Shown piece by piece: positions 5,914 to 7,431 of a stretch of DNA of 7,431 nucleotides (within the stretch, counting starts at the first letter, position 1; each line of letters starts with the position of its first letter). The position numbers and the translations under genes were made by a program. The notes beneath the pieces were generated by a model. That model was not told where the DNA came from and ran no database searches. It was given only the letters and a program-made list of their open reading frames with translations. The stretch comes from Verrucomicrobiaceae bacterium UBA7681 (GTDB taxonomy: Bacteria; Verrucomicrobiota; Verrucomicrobiia; Verrucomicrobiales; Verrucomicrobiaceae), in contig DLGZ01000050.1 in the NCBI GenBank assembly GCA_002482965.1, forward strand, positions 1 to 7,431. Direction: 5' to 3'.

Positions 5914-5961
5914 TTGACGGCAATTGATCCGTACGACGGGCAGGAGTTCCCATCAGGGTAC

Positions 5962-5993
5962 AAAAAAGCGGCCCGGAATCACTTCCGGGCCGC
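5962..5993 (-). terminator. Rho-independent terminator after the DUF4410-like lipoprotein gene
   Basis: Perfect 11-base stem: GCGGCCCGGAA (5968-5978) with TTCCGGGCCGC (5983-5993), loop TCAC. On the minus strand six T follow directly (plus A run 5962-5967). It lies 22 bases past the lipoprotein TAG at 6016 and is almost the same hairpin as the one after groEL. Confidence 0.93.
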
Positions 5994-6015
5994 GTGATCA
6001 TCTGCAATCAAGATT

Positions 6016-6525
6016 CTACCGCACCTGGCACACCGTTTTCGCGACGGCTTGCGCGTAGGTGTTGGCAATGGTGTTCATGTTCACCGCCAGGCTGTAAAGG
6101 CCACCGATGGCGAAGGCTTTGTTGATCATGAACTGACCAACGGGCACCCGCTTGGGCATCTGATAAACTGTCACCACACCATCCAGATGCATCTGTCCCA
6201 TGCCGGGCATCGCGGTACGTATGAAGCCGCTGCCTTTGGTGTAACGGGTGATGTTGACCTCCAACTCATACTGTTTGGTGGTTCCAGAGCCGGGCTGTGC
6301 CAGAGTCTGCACTGCCTGGGTGATGCGCTCGCCGAGCATTTGGCGCTCTGCTTCGGACATGCGGGAGTCCGTGGTGCTCACCCGGGTGCTGACGCCGTCT
6401 CCCTGGCTGATGACTGCTGTGAGAGGAGTGATGTAAACGGCGTTGGGCGTGTGGGTGGCGCAGTTGGAAAGGACCAGTGCAGCGGCGAGAAGGGACAGAT
6501 GGCGGAGAGCGCTTGGGATGTTCAT
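6016..6525 (-). CDS. Predicted lipoprotein, DUF4410-like, 169 aa
   Basis: The start at 6525 gives MNIPSALRHLSLLAAALVLSNC: a short basic N-terminus, a hydrophobic core and Cys22 in a VLSNC lipobox, so an envelope lipoprotein. The mature domain has SEAERQMLGERITQAVQTLAQ (about residues 57-77), then YELEVNITRYTKGSGFIRTAMPGMGQMHLDG, a pattern of a beta strand, a Gly-containing loop and a second strand as in the DUF4410 lipoproteins, followed by a C-terminal helix ending in NTYAQAVAKTVCQVR. The DUF4410 assignment is from memory of the family style and is tentative; its function is unknown. A second Cys near the C-terminus is unpaired in the mature protein apart from the lipidated one. The ATG follows a run of 16 pyrimidines and an A, with no Shine-Dalgarno. 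Terminators on both sides suggest it is transcribed alone. Confidence 0.8.
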   Translation of the reverse strand: MNIPSALRHLSLLAAALVLSNCATHTPNAVYITPLTAVISQGDGVSTRVSTTDSRMSEAERQMLGERITQAVQTLAQPGSGTTKQYELEVNITRYTKGSGFIRTAMPGMGQMHLDGVVTVYQMPKRVPVGQFMINKAFAIGGLYSLAVNMNTIANTYAQAVAKTVCQVR

Positions 6526-6582
6526 TGGGAAAGGAGAAAGAGTGAGGCGGTGGAAATGTAAGGGACTCTTGTTCCAAGACGA

Positions 6583-6618
6583 GTACAAAATAACGGCCCG
6601 GAATCACTTCCGGGCCGC
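6583..6618 (-). terminator. Rho-independent terminator after groEL
   Basis: Ten-base perfect stem: CGGCCCGGAA (6594-6603) with TTCCGGGCCG (6608-6617), loop TCAC. The minus-strand tail is TTATTTTGTAC, a slightly interrupted T run. It lies 57 bases after the groEL TAA and is identical over 28 bases to the hairpin at 5969-5996. Confidence 0.85.
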
Positions 6619-6674
6619 GTGGGGGTTTTGGGTTTTGATTCGCCGCGGGGGTTGGGTCACGCAGCGGTCAAAAA

Positions 6675-7431
6675 TTACATCATGCCGCCGTGGTCGTGGC
6701 CGTGGCCACCAGCGTCAGCTGCTTCTTCCTTCGGAATGTCGGAGATCAGACATTCGGTGGTGAGGAGGAGGCCGGAGATGGAGGCTGCGTTCTGGAGAGC
6801 GCTGCGGGTCACCTTGGCTGGGTCAACGACACCTGCCTTGATGAGGTCTTCATACTTGCCGGTGGCGACGTTGTAGCCGTGGTTGCCGGTGCCTTTCTTG
6901 ACTTCGGAAACGACGAGAGCGCCTTCGATGCCTGCGTTTGCAGCAAGCTGACGAAGAGGAGCTTCGATGGCACGAGCGACGATTTCAGCGCCGGTCTTCT
7001 CGTCGCCGGTAAGGCCGAGATCACCGATGGAAGCCTGAGCACGGATGAGGGCGACGCCGCCCCCAGGAACGATGCCTTCTTCGACGGCTGCACGGGTGGC
7101 GTGCAGGGCGTCTTCGACGCGGGCCTTCTTTTCCTTCATTTCCGTTTCGGTGGCAGCACCGACGTTGATGACGGCGACGCCGCCTGCGAGCTTGGCAAGA
7201 CGCTCCTGGAGCTTCTCACGGTCGTAGTCGCTGGTGGTTTCGTTGATCTGGTTCTTGATCTGGGAAACGCGGCCTGCGATGGCTTCGCTGCCGCCTTCGC
7301 CTTCGACGATGACGGTGGTTTCCTTGCCGATGGTGATGCGCTTGGCGCTGCCGAGGTCGGCGAGCTCGATGTTCTCAAGCTTGATGCCAAGGTCTTCGGT
7401 GATGCAGCGGCCGCCGGTGAGGATGGCGATG
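6675..7431 (-). CDS. groEL: 60 kDa chaperonin GroEL, C-terminal part (N-terminus outside window)
   Basis: The last 251 residues of GroEL, matching about residue 296 to the end of the usual 545. Signature stretches are AILTGGRCITEDLGIKLEN (end of the apical domain), DYDREKLQERLAKLAGGVAV, EMKEKKARVEDALHATRAA (intermediate domain, containing the Asp equivalent to E. coli D398 needed for ATP hydrolysis), GIVPGGGVALIRA and GNHGYNVATG (equatorial domain), so the visible part is fully conserved and functional-looking. GroEL forms the double-ring ATP-driven folding chamber with GroES in the cytoplasm; groES is not in view. The C-terminal tail is GGHGHDHGGMM: the usual Gly-Met repeats are replaced by a His-rich stretch. 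The gene is intact to its TAA at 6675 and ends at a strong terminator. Verrucomicrobia often carry several groEL copies; which copy this is cannot be told here. Confidence 0.98.
   Translation of the reverse strand, partial: IAILTGGRCITEDLGIKLENIELADLGSAKRITIGKETTVIVEGEGGSEAIAGRVSQIKNQINETTSDYDREKLQERLAKLAGGVAVINVGAATETEMKEKKARVEDALHATRAAVEEGIVPGGGVALIRAQASIGDLGLTGDEKTGAEIVARAIEAPLRQLAANAGIEGALVVSEVKKGTGNHGYNVATGKYEDLIKAGVVDPAKVTRSALQNAASISGLLLTTECLISDIPKEEAADAGGHGHDHGGMM

Noticed and set aside
5240..5917. 225-codon plus-strand open frame
   Set aside because: Antisense shadow of the sulfatase N-terminal half; no motif, and the minus strand carries the intact catalytic site.
1..7431. CRISPR array, tRNA, integrase, phage or known defence system
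   Set aside because: No spaced direct repeats, cloverleaf, or recombinase/nuclease/helicase motifs were seen on either strand.

Overview
The window is about 7.4 kb of GC-rich chromosomal DNA in which every gene I can support lies on the minus strand. The gene content suggests the PVC group, most likely Verrucomicrobiota (Prosthecobacter/Verrucomicrobium-like). It includes a Tat-exported Gfo/Idh/MocA oxidoreductase, a secreted formylglycine sulfatase and several lipoproteins, and most starts have a weak or absent Shine-Dalgarno sequence. The lineage is inferred from protein style only; there is no rRNA here. Long plus-strand open frames are shadows of the GC-biased minus-strand genes.

Read in the direction of transcription (high to low coordinates): the 3' half of groEL (7431-6675) ends at a hairpin terminator. 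Next is a DUF4410-like lipoprotein (6525-6016), which ends at an almost identical terminator. A secreted arylsulfatase follows (5881-4514), with a perfect hairpin just before its start. An AT-rich gap then carries a good sigma70-like promoter for an unrecognised 146-aa coiled-coil protein (4290-3850). After it come a Tat-signal Gfo/Idh/MocA oxidoreductase (3604-2081) and its own terminator (2021-2054). The 378-base gap at 1703-2080 also holds a pair of head-to-head REP-like hairpins.

The last block (1702-1) is an apparent cell-envelope cluster. It contains an NlpC/P60 (C40) peptidase with a membrane or Tat-like N-terminus, a 76-aa lipoprotein, a 172-aa lipoprotein, and an exported pyroglutamyl-peptidase I cut by the window edge. 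The last two overlap by ATGA. No convincing terminator separates these four genes, so they may be co-transcribed.

The sulfatase and oxidoreductase are typical of PVC saccharolytic loci, but nothing here ties them into one pathway. I found no CRISPR array, tRNA, integrase or clear defence or novel multi-gene system. The most unusual signals are the REP-like pair with compensatory stem changes, the duplicated terminator hairpin, and the exported Pcp coupled to a lipoprotein.
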